18,037 nt of DNA from CAILKP01 sp038231815 (GTDB lineage: Bacteria > Planctomycetota > Phycisphaerae > Phycisphaerales > UBA1924). The translations under genes were made by a program, and so were the position numbers. Location: NCBI GenBank assembly GCA_038231815.1, contig JBBRKQ010000076.1, positions 1-18,037 of the forward strand, in the 5' to 3' direction. Of this stretch, positions 1 to 8,028 are shown in pieces; positions within the stretch are counted from its first letter, which is position 1, and the number at the start of each line of letters is the position of its first letter. The notes beneath the pieces are model-generated. The model worked only from the letters and a program-made list of their open reading frames with translations. It did not search any database and was not told where the DNA came from.

Positions 1-392
1 ATGTTGCTGGTGATCAGACGGGCCGCTACCGACAACCTGCCGCGGGCCTGGAAAAGATTCACACGGAAGCGGGCGTTCTCGTCATAGTCATACGCAAAGT
101 CAACCGAACCGAACTTGGCCAAGTCGGCCTGCTGGTCGTCATCCAAAATGGCCTTGGTGATGCCGACGAACTCCTCCATACTGACTGGGGCGCAGTCCAG
201 ATTCTTCAGGTTGCCTCGCATGCGAAGCGAGGGAGGCCGGCCGCTCTTCATCAGCAGGTCGGATGCACCAACCTTGATCGCTGCCTTCAGGAAATCTCCC
301 CATCGCGTCGCGTGTGGATCATTCTTTGGCTTGGTCTCCAAATGAATGTGTCCGGTGGGGTTCGTTGTCGGCGGCTCGAAAGAATGTTCCAT
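1..392 (-). CDS. pilT: PilT-like type IV pilus ATPase, N-terminal part (truncated by window edge)
   Basis: Reading the minus strand from the ATG at 392 gives 130 uninterrupted codons that run off the window start. The protein begins MEHSFEPPTT and, after a tail of about 28 polar residues, matches the N-terminal PAS-like domain of PilT-type ATPases: a WGDFL..A...GASDLL segment, a RPPSLRMRGNL segment, and VDFAYDYDENARFRVNLFQ near residues 95-113. The Walker motifs would lie beyond the edge. A Shine-Dalgarno-like TGAGGA lies at 401-406 (minus strand), about eight bases from the ATG, and supports this start. In the family these hexameric cytoplasmic ATPases power pilus retraction. The gene is divergent from a second, complete pilT at 857, so the locus carries two paralogues. 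The PilT-family call is firm; whether it is PilT, PilU or another paralogue cannot be decided from the N-terminus. Confidence 0.85.
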   Translation of the reverse strand, partial: MEHSFEPPTTNPTGHIHLETKPKNDPHATRWGDFLKAAIKVGASDLLMKSGRPPSLRMRGNLKNLDCAPVSMEEFVGITKAILDDDQQADLAKFGSVDFAYDYDENARFRVNLFQARGRLSVAARLITSN

Positions 393-856
393 TGATGGGG
401 TCCTCAGCGCATCAGACGCGATGGTGTTGTATGAGTAACAGAAAGTCCGGACAGAGTTTACGCGGATACTGCGTCCGACAAACGACCAAACCAGCAAATG
501 CCCGAACAACGGCTAGCGGACTCACGCCCAGCCCAAGGCGCAAACCACGAATCGCGAATTGGCATCGCTTTGCAGAATCCGACTTCCATGCCGCATCTGT
601 TTCGCAGGTTACCCCCTTGCGGTTCCTCCCGTGAGGGAGATGTTCGCACTTTTGAGGGCTTGTCCGGATATCCGGTCTGCACCGGCAGTGGCGGTAACGC
701 TGTTCGGCGGCATTTGGAGCCGTCGGTCAATTGGTCAGGCTGAGCCTCCGATCTTCACCGGGTACGCACGCTGTTCGTTTGAAGACCCGAAATGCACCGT
801 GCCGCCGTTCATGGTCCGTGCCAAAACCCATCCCAATCCTCTTGCCGAGCCGCTTC
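393..856. other. Divergent intergenic region between two pilT paralogues; no gene seen
   Basis: The 464 bases between the two divergent pilT starts hold only short overlapping ORFs in several frames, none protein-like. They should contain promoters for both directions, but I see no convincing -35/-10 pair. Visible structure: a perfect 12-bp palindrome CCGGATATCCGG at 664-675, which could be an operator, and a small inverted repeat CTCCC-GTGA-GGGAG near 627-640. A c-di-GMP riboswitch would be plausible upstream of pilus genes, but I could not recognise its conserved core. Confidence 0.5.
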
Positions 857-1912
857 ATGACACTCAACGAAATTCTCAAATGTGCGATGGAAAACGATGC
901 GTCCGATATTCACCTCATCGCTGGGCACCCACCGGTGCTGCGGGTGCACACGGTCATGACGGTCATGGATCTGCCGCCGCTCAGCAACGATGAGTGCCTG
1001 AAGTTCCTGTCGCAGATGGCACCCAAAGAGGCGATTGCTCGGTTTGAGGCCAACAAAGACGCTGACTTCTCTTTCTACGCGGAGGGTCTGGCCCGCTATC
1101 GCGTCAATGTTCACATGCAAAAGAGCCGGCTTGGCTTTGCGATGCGAATCGTCAAGACCAAAGTCCCGCCACTCGAGAAGCTCAATTTGCCCGAGGTCAT
1201 CACACGCCTGACCTATCTGCCCCGCGGCCTGGTGCTGGTCACCGGCGATACCGGATCGGGCAAGAGCACGACCCTGGCAGCGATGATCCAGGCCATGAAC
1301 GAGCGGTACCGCAAGCACATCATCACGCTTGAAGACCCTGTCGAGTACACCTTCGCCAGCAACAAGTGCCTGATCGAGCAGCGGGAACTCGGCAGCGACA
1401 TGCCCAGCTTCAGTTCAGCGCTCAAGCATGCTCTGCGCCAGGACCCCGACATTATTCTCGTGGGTGAAATGCGTGACCTGGAAACTACCCAGCTTGCCAT
1501 CACCGCGGCCGAAACCGGCCACTTGGTGCTCAGCACCCTGCACACCTGCTCGGCCAGCCAAACGGTGGAGCGCATCATTGACATGTACCCAGCCAACCAG
1601 CAGAACCAGATCCGATCAATGCTGGCCAACACGCTGCAGGCGGTCATCAGCCAGACGCTGTTCAGCCGCATTGATGCGCCAGGCATGGTGCCGGCCGTTG
1701 AGGTGCTGCTTGCAACCCCAGCCGTGCGCAACCTGATCCGTGAGAACCGCACCTTTGAGATCCCAAACGTTATCGAGACAAGCCGCTCACTTGGAATGTG
1801 CTCGCTCGACAAATCAATCGCCGAACTCTACTTCAACGGAATGGTCAGCCGCGATGATGCCATCGCCTCGGCCACCATGCCCGAGAAGCTTGAGCGTCTG
1901 CTGGCCGCATAA
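857..1912 (+). CDS. pilT: Type IV pilus retraction ATPase PilT
   Basis: A 351-residue protein, the usual PilT length, of the secretion ATPase (GspE/PilT) superfamily. It should act as a cytoplasmic hexamer at the pilus base and drive pilin disassembly. Visible in order: an N-terminal domain with ASDIHLIAG and RYRVNVH; Walker A GDTGSGKST at about 130-138 (Lys136); Asp box LEDPVEY at about 158-164; Walker B ILVGEMRD at about 200-207 (Glu204); His box GHLVLSTLHT at about 221-230; and AVRNLIREN near the C-terminus, a near-exact form of the AIRNLIRE motif that marks PilT rather than PilB. The ATG at 857 starts MTLNEILKCA, where PilT homology begins. An in-frame ATG at 731 would add 42 low-complexity residues and is not favoured. 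No good Shine-Dalgarno is visible. It is followed 163 bp later by pilC. Confidence 0.95.
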   Translation: MTLNEILKCAMENDASDIHLIAGHPPVLRVHTVMTVMDLPPLSNDECLKFLSQMAPKEAIARFEANKDADFSFYAEGLARYRVNVHMQKSRLGFAMRIVKTKVPPLEKLNLPEVITRLTYLPRGLVLVTGDTGSGKSTTLAAMIQAMNERYRKHIITLEDPVEYTFASNKCLIEQRELGSDMPSFSSALKHALRQDPDIILVGEMRDLETTQLAITAAETGHLVLSTLHTCSASQTVERIIDMYPANQQNQIRSMLANTLQAVISQTLFSRIDAPGMVPAVEVLLATPAVRNLIRENRTFEIPNVIETSRSLGMCSLDKSIAELYFNGMVSRDDAIASATMPEKLERLLAA

Positions 1913-1931
1913 CCGGTCACCCAGTCACAGG

Positions 1932-1953
1932 ACTCAAGTCATGAGGCTTGAGT
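1932..1953. other. Small hairpin between pilT and pilC
   Basis: ACTCAAG (1932-1938) and CTTGAGT (1947-1953) form a perfect 7-bp stem with an 8-base loop, 19 bp after the pilT stop. No T-tract follows, so this is not a classical terminator. It could be a processing or attenuation site, or chance. Confidence 0.35.
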
Positions 1954-2075
1954 AATGGTGGCAATGACAGCGGAAGCCTGACAAAGGCAAACGCGAAGCA
2001 GGAAAGTTTGTCCGGGTGAGGGTGTGTTGGGTGAGAGAGTCTTGGGTCCGTTACTGATTTTTGGTGATACTTACC

Positions 2076-3302
2076 ATGCCTAGTTACAAATTTCAAGCAA
2101 AGAACACCTCTGGCGAGGCCAGCACGGGCGTGCTTTCAGCGGATTCCCTCGCCGCGGCGGCCTCTATGCTTCGCGGCCGCGGCCTGCATGTGGTGTCGGT
2201 CTCACCGGCCGATGGTGACATGCTCGCCGTGGGGTTCATGGAGCGATTCCGCGAGCTCAACGCGGGACCACCCAAGACCAAGCACGTACTCGAGTTTACC
2301 ACCCAGCTCGCCGTGATGATGCGCGCCGGCATCAACCTGCGCGCAGCACTCGATGGGATCGCCGAGCAAACGGTACACCCCGGGTTCAAAAAAGTGCTGA
2401 TGACCATCAAGAGCGATGTAGAGTCCGGCAAGCAGTTCTCACAAGCGCTGATGCGCTACCCAAAGCTGTTTAGCCCCCTCTACATCAACATGACCAAAGC
2501 CTCCGAAATGGCCGGCAACTTTTCGGAAATGCTCGACAGAATCGCCGATTACATGTCTCAGGAGATGGCCACTCGCAAGATGGTGGTTGGCGCTGCGATC
2601 TATCCCGGCATCATCGGGTCACTGGCCGTGTGCGTCACGGTCTTTTTGCTTACGTTCGTGCTGCCCAAGTTCAAAGCAGTATTCGAGGGTAAAGAAGACA
2701 TCCTGCCATGGGCGACGAAGTTCCTGCTTTCAATCTCGGACTTCATGGTCACGAAGTACCCCATCGTCATCGGCGCCATCGCAGTCATTGCGGGCGGTGC
2801 GTACGCCTTCACACGCACCGAAGTCGGCGGCTTCTGGGTTGACAAAATGAAGCTGACCATACCGATTGTCAAGACCATGTTCCGTTCGCTGTATATCTCC
2901 CGTTCGCTGCAGACCATGGGCCAGCTCGTCAACGCCGGCGTGCCCGTGCTCGAAACAATCGCCATCACCGGCGATGTCTCCGGCAACCGCCTCTATCGCA
3001 CCCTGTGGCAGTCCGTGCACTCCTCTGTAAAAACCGGTAAACGCATCAGCGCACCGCTCGTCAAAACCAAACTCCTCCCCCAGGCCGTGGTCCAGATGAT
3101 CTCCGCCGGCGAAGAATCCGGTAAGCTCGGTGAAGTGCTTGACGAGATCTCGGTCTATTACGCCAAGCAGTTAACGGACCAGATCAAGGCCGTTACCAGC
3201 ATGATCGAGCCGGTCATGATCATCTGCATGGGCAGCGTCGTCGGTTTTATCGCCATGGCCATCATCCTGCCAATCTTCAAGATGAGTCAGGTCGTCAAGT
3301 AG
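2076..3302 (+). CDS. pilC: Type IV pilus inner-membrane platform protein PilC (GspF family)
   Basis: A 408-residue polytopic inner-membrane protein of the GspF/PilC family, the platform that couples the cytoplasmic ATPases to pilin insertion and removal. It starts with the family's N-terminal motif (YKFQAKNTSGE...GVLSADS, residues 4-24). Two T2SSF domains follow, about 70-197 and 272-396, each opening with a similar motif: MMRAGINLRAAL at 81-92 and LVNAGVPVLETI at 284-295. The second domain carries SAGEESGKLGEVL near 343-355. Three membrane segments are visible at about 172-197, 228-245 and 376-402. The ATG at 2076 is chosen over the in-frame TTG at 2061 because GGTGA at 2064-2068 lies at Shine-Dalgarno distance. 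It sits between pilT and the minor-pilin genes. No PilB-type extension ATPase is adjacent, so that gene must be elsewhere. Length and domain order are normal. Confidence 0.94.
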   Translation: MPSYKFQAKNTSGEASTGVLSADSLAAAASMLRGRGLHVVSVSPADGDMLAVGFMERFRELNAGPPKTKHVLEFTTQLAVMMRAGINLRAALDGIAEQTVHPGFKKVLMTIKSDVESGKQFSQALMRYPKLFSPLYINMTKASEMAGNFSEMLDRIADYMSQEMATRKMVVGAAIYPGIIGSLAVCVTVFLLTFVLPKFKAVFEGKEDILPWATKFLLSISDFMVTKYPIVIGAIAVIAGGAYAFTRTEVGGFWVDKMKLTIPIVKTMFRSLYISRSLQTMGQLVNAGVPVLETIAITGDVSGNRLYRTLWQSVHSSVKTGKRISAPLVKTKLLPQAVVQMISAGEESGKLGEVLDEISVYYAKQLTDQIKAVTSMIEPVMIICMGSVVGFIAMAIILPIFKMSQVVK

Positions 3303-3312
3303 CCGATACCAA

Positions 3313-3350
3313 CGCTGCCGGATGTACCACGCACCACCCTTCCGGCAGCG
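3313..3350 (+). promoter_or_regulatory. Intercistronic stem-loop between pilC and the pilV-like gene
   Basis: CGCTGCCGGA (3313-3322) and TCCGGCAGCG (3341-3350) are a perfect 10-bp inverted repeat with an 18-base loop. The structure occupies most of the 55-bp gap between the pilC stop and the ATG at 3358, ending 7 bases before that ATG. There is no U-tract, so it is more likely an mRNA-processing, stability or translation-modulating hairpin than a terminator. The alternative ATG at 3322 lies inside the left arm, a weak argument for the 3358 start. Confidence 0.5.
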
Positions 3351-3357
3351 AGTGGCC

Positions 3358-4089
3358 ATGCTTACATTCAACGCTCTATCGCCAAAACGACCCGACCACC
3401 CGGAGCGCGCTTGTCCGACAGCGCTGCCCAAGGACCCGGTCAACGCCCGTAGACCGCGGCGGCAGAACGGCGGCTTTACGCTGCTCGAATCTGCGTTGGC
3501 GCTGGTCATTGTCGGCGTAGGCATCGTTGCCTTGATCGAGGCACACACAAATCTGTCACGGGCGAACAGCTGGTCTACCCAGTCTGCCACCGCGGCGTAC
3601 CTCGCCGGTGAAATCCGCGAACGCCTGCGAAAGCTACCTCGGCACGACCCCGTCAACGGTCTATTTATAGATTCCACCAACACGCTGGTCGGGTGGGGTA
3701 TCGAAGGCGGAGCTGGCACGCCCCTTGCCGATTACAACGATGTTGACGATTACAACGGCGTTACCTTCGGCGCTGGCGGTCTGTTCCCCGGGCCGATCGA
3801 TGCACAGGGCAACATCATCACCGCCGTTGATGACAATGGCGTGGTTATCACCGTTGGGGGCGTTGCACAGCCGATGGCGGGCTGGAGCCAGCAGATCACC
3901 GTCGAAAAGCTCGAGCCTACAAACTTCGCAACGGTGCGTGCGCCCGCCTATTTCCGCACTGCCTCGGGAGCGACTCCGGGCATCGCCGTTGATGCCTTCC
4001 CGCTTCGAGTCACCGTCGTGGTCTGGTTCCAAGGAATCAGCGACGTGAACCCGCTCGAGATGGCCCGCCTCACCTGGATCACCCCATAG
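3358..4089 (+). CDS. PilV/GspI-like minor prepilin with N-methylation motif
   Basis: A 243-residue class III signal-peptide protein. The prepilin peptidase site is G39|F40, followed by F-T-L-L-E (Glu at +5) and a hydrophobic helix of about 20 residues (SALALVIVGVGIVALIEA). This is the canonical type IV pilin/pseudopilin N-terminus: after leader removal and methylation the helix packs in the filament core, with the rest periplasmic or extracellular. The leader of 39 residues, rich in Arg/Pro, is longer than most. The globular part has Asp-rich patches (DYNDVDDYNG) but no domain I can name. The conserved helix, lack of major-pilin features and place before GspK- and GspJ-like genes suggest a PilV/GspI-type minor pilin of the tip. 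The start is uncertain: ATG 3322 is in frame and would give a 51-residue leader. Confidence 0.8.
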   Translation: MLTFNALSPKRPDHPERACPTALPKDPVNARRPRRQNGGFTLLESALALVIVGVGIVALIEAHTNLSRANSWSTQSATAAYLAGEIRERLRKLPRHDPVNGLFIDSTNTLVGWGIEGGAGTPLADYNDVDDYNGVTFGAGGLFPGPIDAQGNIITAVDDNGVVITVGGVAQPMAGWSQQITVEKLEPTNFATVRAPAYFRTASGATPGIAVDAFPLRVTVVVWFQGISDVNPLEMARLTWITP

Positions 4090-4220
4090 CCACAGCCGCC
4101 CTACTTGCACGCCGCATCAGGTGGTGTGAAAAGGCCGCCCGGAACCAAAGACACGAAAACGCAGCCTCTTGATTCTCTTCATCCTCTTTGATTCCTTCGC
4201 TGACTTTGCGGAAGCACACC

Positions 4221-7181
4221 ATGACGCACCAACTACCTAAGCCTCCAGCATCGCGCATTCCGCGCGGCCTGCGCAAAACACTCTTCGGCAGCAAACGACG
4301 CGGCGTCGTGAGCATTCTGGCCATGATGTTCCTGGTCCTGTTCGGCTCGCTCGGACTGGCCATGACAATCGCCAGCAAGGGCAACCTCCGCACCGCCAGC
4401 ACCAACCTGCACGTCAGTAAGGCCCTGGGCGCTGCTGAAACCGGACTGGCTATCGCCAAAGCAAGACTGGCCGAGGCCGCTGGCCGCTTCGTCATCGATG
4501 CATCCAGCATCACCCAAACCTACGGACAAAAGCTATGGGACGGTTCCCTGACCACCGCGCAAGGTCGCTTGCCCAACGTGCTGCCCGCCCCCAGCGGCTT
4601 CACTGAAACCAACACGCCCGCGGGTGTGGCCCAGGCGCTGATTAACCAATTTGCCGCTGACCAGAACGTGATCGCTTCAGTGGCTGGAACCGACACCCCT
4701 CGCCGAATCAGCGCACCTTCCGGGGTCGATACCGCAGTGTTCCGGAGCGACCAATGGATCAGCACGCCCGCCGTCGGCATCGACGGTTCGGCCACCGCCG
4801 CGAACTCCGCGCCAGCAGCCTTTTCGATTATGTTCGCCCCGCTGGCAAACGGCACCGATGTCCGCATCTATGCAACCGGCTACTCCTCCGTAAACACCAA
4901 CAGGTCCGGCTACATCTACGGCGGCACCGCGGCAAGCGGTGGCACCGCATCCACACCCATCAGCCGCACAATCTGGCAGGATTTTCGCATGGCCAAGCGG
5001 CACAAGCACCTGGCTGTTGCGCCGGCCAAGCTTATGATCGGCAAGAACGTGCAGGTCACCGGTGATCTCGGTGCAAACTACACCGATGTGCAGTCTGATA
5101 ACGGCGACCCGATCATCATCAAGTCTGATTTTTACGGCCTCGATTCAACGCTCGACCGAATCCTAAACGACTTCTTTGCGGGCGTCCGCCAATACGATGC
5201 CGACGGTGACAACCGGCTCCGGGTGAACCACCCTCGCGAGAAGCTCGGCATCCCATCAAACGCGACCGACTACAACGGCGATGGACAGCCGGATAACGCC
5301 TTTGTCGACATCACCGGCGATGGCTTTGTCGATGATTACGACCTGTTCATCAACTTCTACGACGGCAAGAACGGTGGCGTAAAGGACGGGAAAATCGCCC
5401 TTTCTGATGCGCTCCGCGCGGGTACGCCAAACGCCGGTCTAACTGCCGAATTCACAGTCGATGATGATCTTGGCCTGCTCATCGACTCCGTCGACCCGGA
5501 CAGGAATCGCAACTTTATTTCAGGATTCGTTGATACCAACGGCAACGGCAAGTGGGACTCAACCGAGACCATGAACGACCGCGACGTCATAAACAACACC
5601 AACGCCGACCAAGTCCTGGGCTGGCGCGACGGCGTGCTCGATCGAAGAGACAATTACACTAAGATCCGCGGCAGGTTACTCTATCGCACATCCCGGGCTG
5701 CCCTCGCAGCCGCCAAGCCCAACTACGCAAGCGCGCTGTCCGGCAGTATCGTGCCAACGCAATCTGGTCAGTCGCCGCAAAACTATTCAGCGGGTGATGG
5801 TGACCTGCCTGCCCTCACCGCAGCAGACTTCGCTGGCGCGGTTTCAGACTACGCCACCCGAGCAAATGGTCAGCCCTTCGCTCGCCAAGTCGAGACCGCC
5901 CGCAGCTTGGGTAGCGGAGCGGTTTCTAGTAACGGCTCCACCAGTGGTCACGTAGAGACACGGCCGAAACCGGCCGCGGGAACCGCCAACCCGGCCGCCC
6001 GCTACTTCCCGTCCAACATGGACAGCACGCTCGTCAAAAGCCTCACCGGCCAATACAAGTGGGAGAAAACACCCTTTAACGCACCAAGCTTTAATGACTG
6101 GTACATCCGCCCGCGCTACGAGAACATGGTCTTTAGCAACGTCACTATTCCCCGCGGTAACAACGGCCTATTTGTGAATTGCACGTTTGTTGGCGTCACC
6201 TTCGTTGATGCCGAATCGGCCAACACACACCAAAACTGGCAACTCTACGGGAAAATGACCACATCCGATCCCGCGATTCAGCCAACCGTGATCACCTCAG
6301 CACTTGACAAGTCAGACTTCGGGCGATGGACATCGGGCAGCGCTGCCGATGGGCCCGCAAACTACGCAGACTTTCCCGATCCACCCCGCGACAGCACCGG
6401 CGCGTTCATCACCGGTACCGCTCGTGACACCAAGCCGCGCAGCAACAACCTTCGGTTCCACGACTGCCTCTTTGTGGGCACAATCGCCACCAGCGCACCA
6501 ACTGTGTACACCCACGTCCGCAACAAAATGCAGTTCACCGGCGGCACGCGCTTCGTCCAGCAGCACCCCACACAGCCCAGCAACACCTCACTAAACGTCA
6601 GGGCAGCTGATGTCGACGCAGTGAGCAGATCATCAATGATGGCCCCCGGCTATTCAGTGGATATCGGTCAGTTCAACGCGCCCACCGACACCTTCGTCGG
6701 CGGTCCGACGCCGCAGAACGTCAACCTCAAGGGCACCATTGTGGCCGGCCTGATCGATATCCGCGGCACCGCAAGCATCGAAGGCACGCTGCTGGGCACC
6801 TTCGCTCCTACACTCGGCCAAGCCCCGCTGCTGCAGTACGGCCAACCGGTCGGCAATACCGCCAACTTCAACATCACCCTGGGCTACTTTGGTCCGGGCG
6901 ACGGCGATACCGAATCGGTCGACCCGACGGGCCTGCCCACGGGCACCGGTGGCCGAAAAATCGTCGGCTGGGACCTTGATGGTGACGGCCTGCCCGATAC
7001 CGGCCCAGTCCCCCGCAGCTCGCTGACCACCGCCCAGCAGGCCGTCGCAACAGAAGTCCCCTTCTACGGATACGGGCGTGTATCACTGCGTTGGAACCCC
7101 GACCTGCCAATGCCCGCGGGCATTATGCTCCCGGTCAGTGTGGTGGCGGTACGTTCGGCTTACGGCGAGGGCAAACCATGA
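4221..7181 (+). CDS. Very large PilX/GspK-like minor pilin candidate with Ca2+-loop motifs
   Basis: A 986-residue protein with start fixed by GGAAG (4210-4214) six bases before the ATG. A basic N-terminus ending KRRG (residue 28) is followed by one hydrophobic helix, 29-50. The +5 position after Gly28 is Leu33, not Glu, as in GspK. After the helix comes AAETGLAIAKARLAEA (71-86), resembling the amphipathic helix of PilX/GspK proteins. Asp/Gly loops like EF-hand, dockerin or thrombospondin-3 repeats appear at DADGDN (326-331), DYNGDG (350-355), DITGDG (363-368), DTNGNG (438-443) and DLDGDG (918-923). Residues about 634-665 and 743-780 have a beta-solenoid feel (alternating N/C/F/V). Known GspK is only about 300 residues and binds Ca2+, so this is a greatly enlarged relative at best. 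It shares an ATGA overlap with the next prepilin gene. Membrane anchoring and export are well supported; the precise role is inferred from context. Confidence 0.75.
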   Translation: MTHQLPKPPASRIPRGLRKTLFGSKRRGVVSILAMMFLVLFGSLGLAMTIASKGNLRTASTNLHVSKALGAAETGLAIAKARLAEAAGRFVIDASSITQTYGQKLWDGSLTTAQGRLPNVLPAPSGFTETNTPAGVAQALINQFAADQNVIASVAGTDTPRRISAPSGVDTAVFRSDQWISTPAVGIDGSATAANSAPAAFSIMFAPLANGTDVRIYATGYSSVNTNRSGYIYGGTAASGGTASTPISRTIWQDFRMAKRHKHLAVAPAKLMIGKNVQVTGDLGANYTDVQSDNGDPIIIKSDFYGLDSTLDRILNDFFAGVRQYDADGDNRLRVNHPREKLGIPSNATDYNGDGQPDNAFVDITGDGFVDDYDLFINFYDGKNGGVKDGKIALSDALRAGTPNAGLTAEFTVDDDLGLLIDSVDPDRNRNFISGFVDTNGNGKWDSTETMNDRDVINNTNADQVLGWRDGVLDRRDNYTKIRGRLLYRTSRAALAAAKPNYASALSGSIVPTQSGQSPQNYSAGDGDLPALTAADFAGAVSDYATRANGQPFARQVETARSLGSGAVSSNGSTSGHVETRPKPAAGTANPAARYFPSNMDSTLVKSLTGQYKWEKTPFNAPSFNDWYIRPRYENMVFSNVTIPRGNNGLFVNCTFVGVTFVDAESANTHQNWQLYGKMTTSDPAIQPTVITSALDKSDFGRWTSGSAADGPANYADFPDPPRDSTGAFITGTARDTKPRSNNLRFHDCLFVGTIATSAPTVYTHVRNKMQFTGGTRFVQQHPTQPSNTSLNVRAADVDAVSRSSMMAPGYSVDIGQFNAPTDTFVGGPTPQNVNLKGTIVAGLIDIRGTASIEGTLLGTFAPTLGQAPLLQYGQPVGNTANFNITLGYFGPGDGDTESVDPTGLPTGTGGRKIVGWDLDGDGLPDTGPVPRSSLTTAQQAVATEVPFYGYGRVSLRWNPDLPMPAGIMLPVSVVAVRSAYGEGKP

Positions 7182-7906
7182 ACATGCGAACCAGCAAACG
7201 ACTCAAGTTCCCCGGTATGCGTCGCGGTTTCTCGATGGTCGAACTGCTCGTCGCGCTGACGATCTCATCAACCCTGCTCACCGCCATGATGGTCGCTCTT
7301 GATGTGATGTTCAAGCGCTACAAGGTCATCAGCGATCAGGCCAGCACCCACGTCATCGCACGCGTGGTCATGCACCGCCTGCTGTCGATGATCCGCACCG
7401 GCCGCGAGTTTGGACCTTACCCCTCCGATGTTCTCGACCGCAGCCAGAACCCCGCTGACTATGACCGGATGCAGTTTGTGTCGCTCGATGATGCCGCCAC
7501 AGATTCACGCGAAATCACCACGATTGAGACGCGCGAACCCAGCGCGCTGGTCGTCGGTGGCGTCAGCACCATGCAGCGTGGCCCTCGCGTGCTGTGGCTA
7601 GTTACAGATCTCACCGTCGGCGTCGCCGCCACGGTCCGCACCGAACGGCCACTCATGGATGGCATCATCGCCGCTCGCTTTAACCTTGAGTACGAGGCTG
7701 GGCCACGCCTCAAACGCGCAACCGTTGACCTGACCTTCATGCCCCAGGGCAACACCTACTCGCAGATTGATCCGGCAACCGGCGTCGTCTCCCGAAGCGT
7801 GACAATGGCCGATGGCACGAAGGTTGACCGGCAACTCATGTTCTCCGATGCCGGTACTCCGGTGGTGCGTCTGATCTCAACAGCCGCACCCCGCGGCGAG
7901 AATTGA
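7178..7906 (+). CDS. PilW/GspJ-like minor prepilin
   Basis: A 242-residue prepilin. The leader MNMRTSKRLKFPGMRRG is cleaved at G17|F18, followed by S-M-V-E (Glu22 at +5) and a hydrophobic helix (LLVALTISSTLLTAMMVAL). The ATG at 7178 overlaps the preceding TGA stop as ATGA, with GGCGAGG (7164-7170) as ribosome binding site, showing translational coupling to the 986-residue protein. An in-frame ATG at 7091 would add 29 residues before a normal leader and is rejected. The segment VMHRLLSMIRTGREFG after the helix, and overall length, resemble PilW/GspJ minor pilins. Together with the upstream PilV/GspI-like and GspK-like proteins it probably forms the filament-tip complex. No terminator is visible in the 122 bp before convergent recJ. 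Confidence 0.82.
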   Translation: MNMRTSKRLKFPGMRRGFSMVELLVALTISSTLLTAMMVALDVMFKRYKVISDQASTHVIARVVMHRLLSMIRTGREFGPYPSDVLDRSQNPADYDRMQFVSLDDAATDSREITTIETREPSALVVGGVSTMQRGPRVLWLVTDLTVGVAATVRTERPLMDGIIAARFNLEYEAGPRLKRATVDLTFMPQGNTYSQIDPATGVVSRSVTMADGTKVDRQLMFSDAGTPVVRLISTAAPRGEN

Positions 7907-8028
7907 CCTGCAGCCCTCGACAGCGAGCGCTCCTGCCTCAATTTCGACTTCCGTTGGCTCGGCAGCAAATCCGTGCACAGAGATCTCGCGCCCGGGTTCA
8001 AAGGTCCAGTCCTCAGCCTCGCCCCACC

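Noticed and set aside
393..856. c-di-GMP riboswitch upstream of pilus genes
   Set aside because: I looked for the conserved GEMM core on both strands and did not find it.
1213..1812. 199-codon minus-strand ORF antisense to pilT
   Set aside because: It lies wholly inside a gene with intact ATPase motifs on the other strand and has no recognisable domain; typical GC-rich antisense shadow.
7907..8028. Bidirectional terminator between the convergent pilin operon and recJ
   Set aside because: No stem of useful length with a T-tract was found on either strand.
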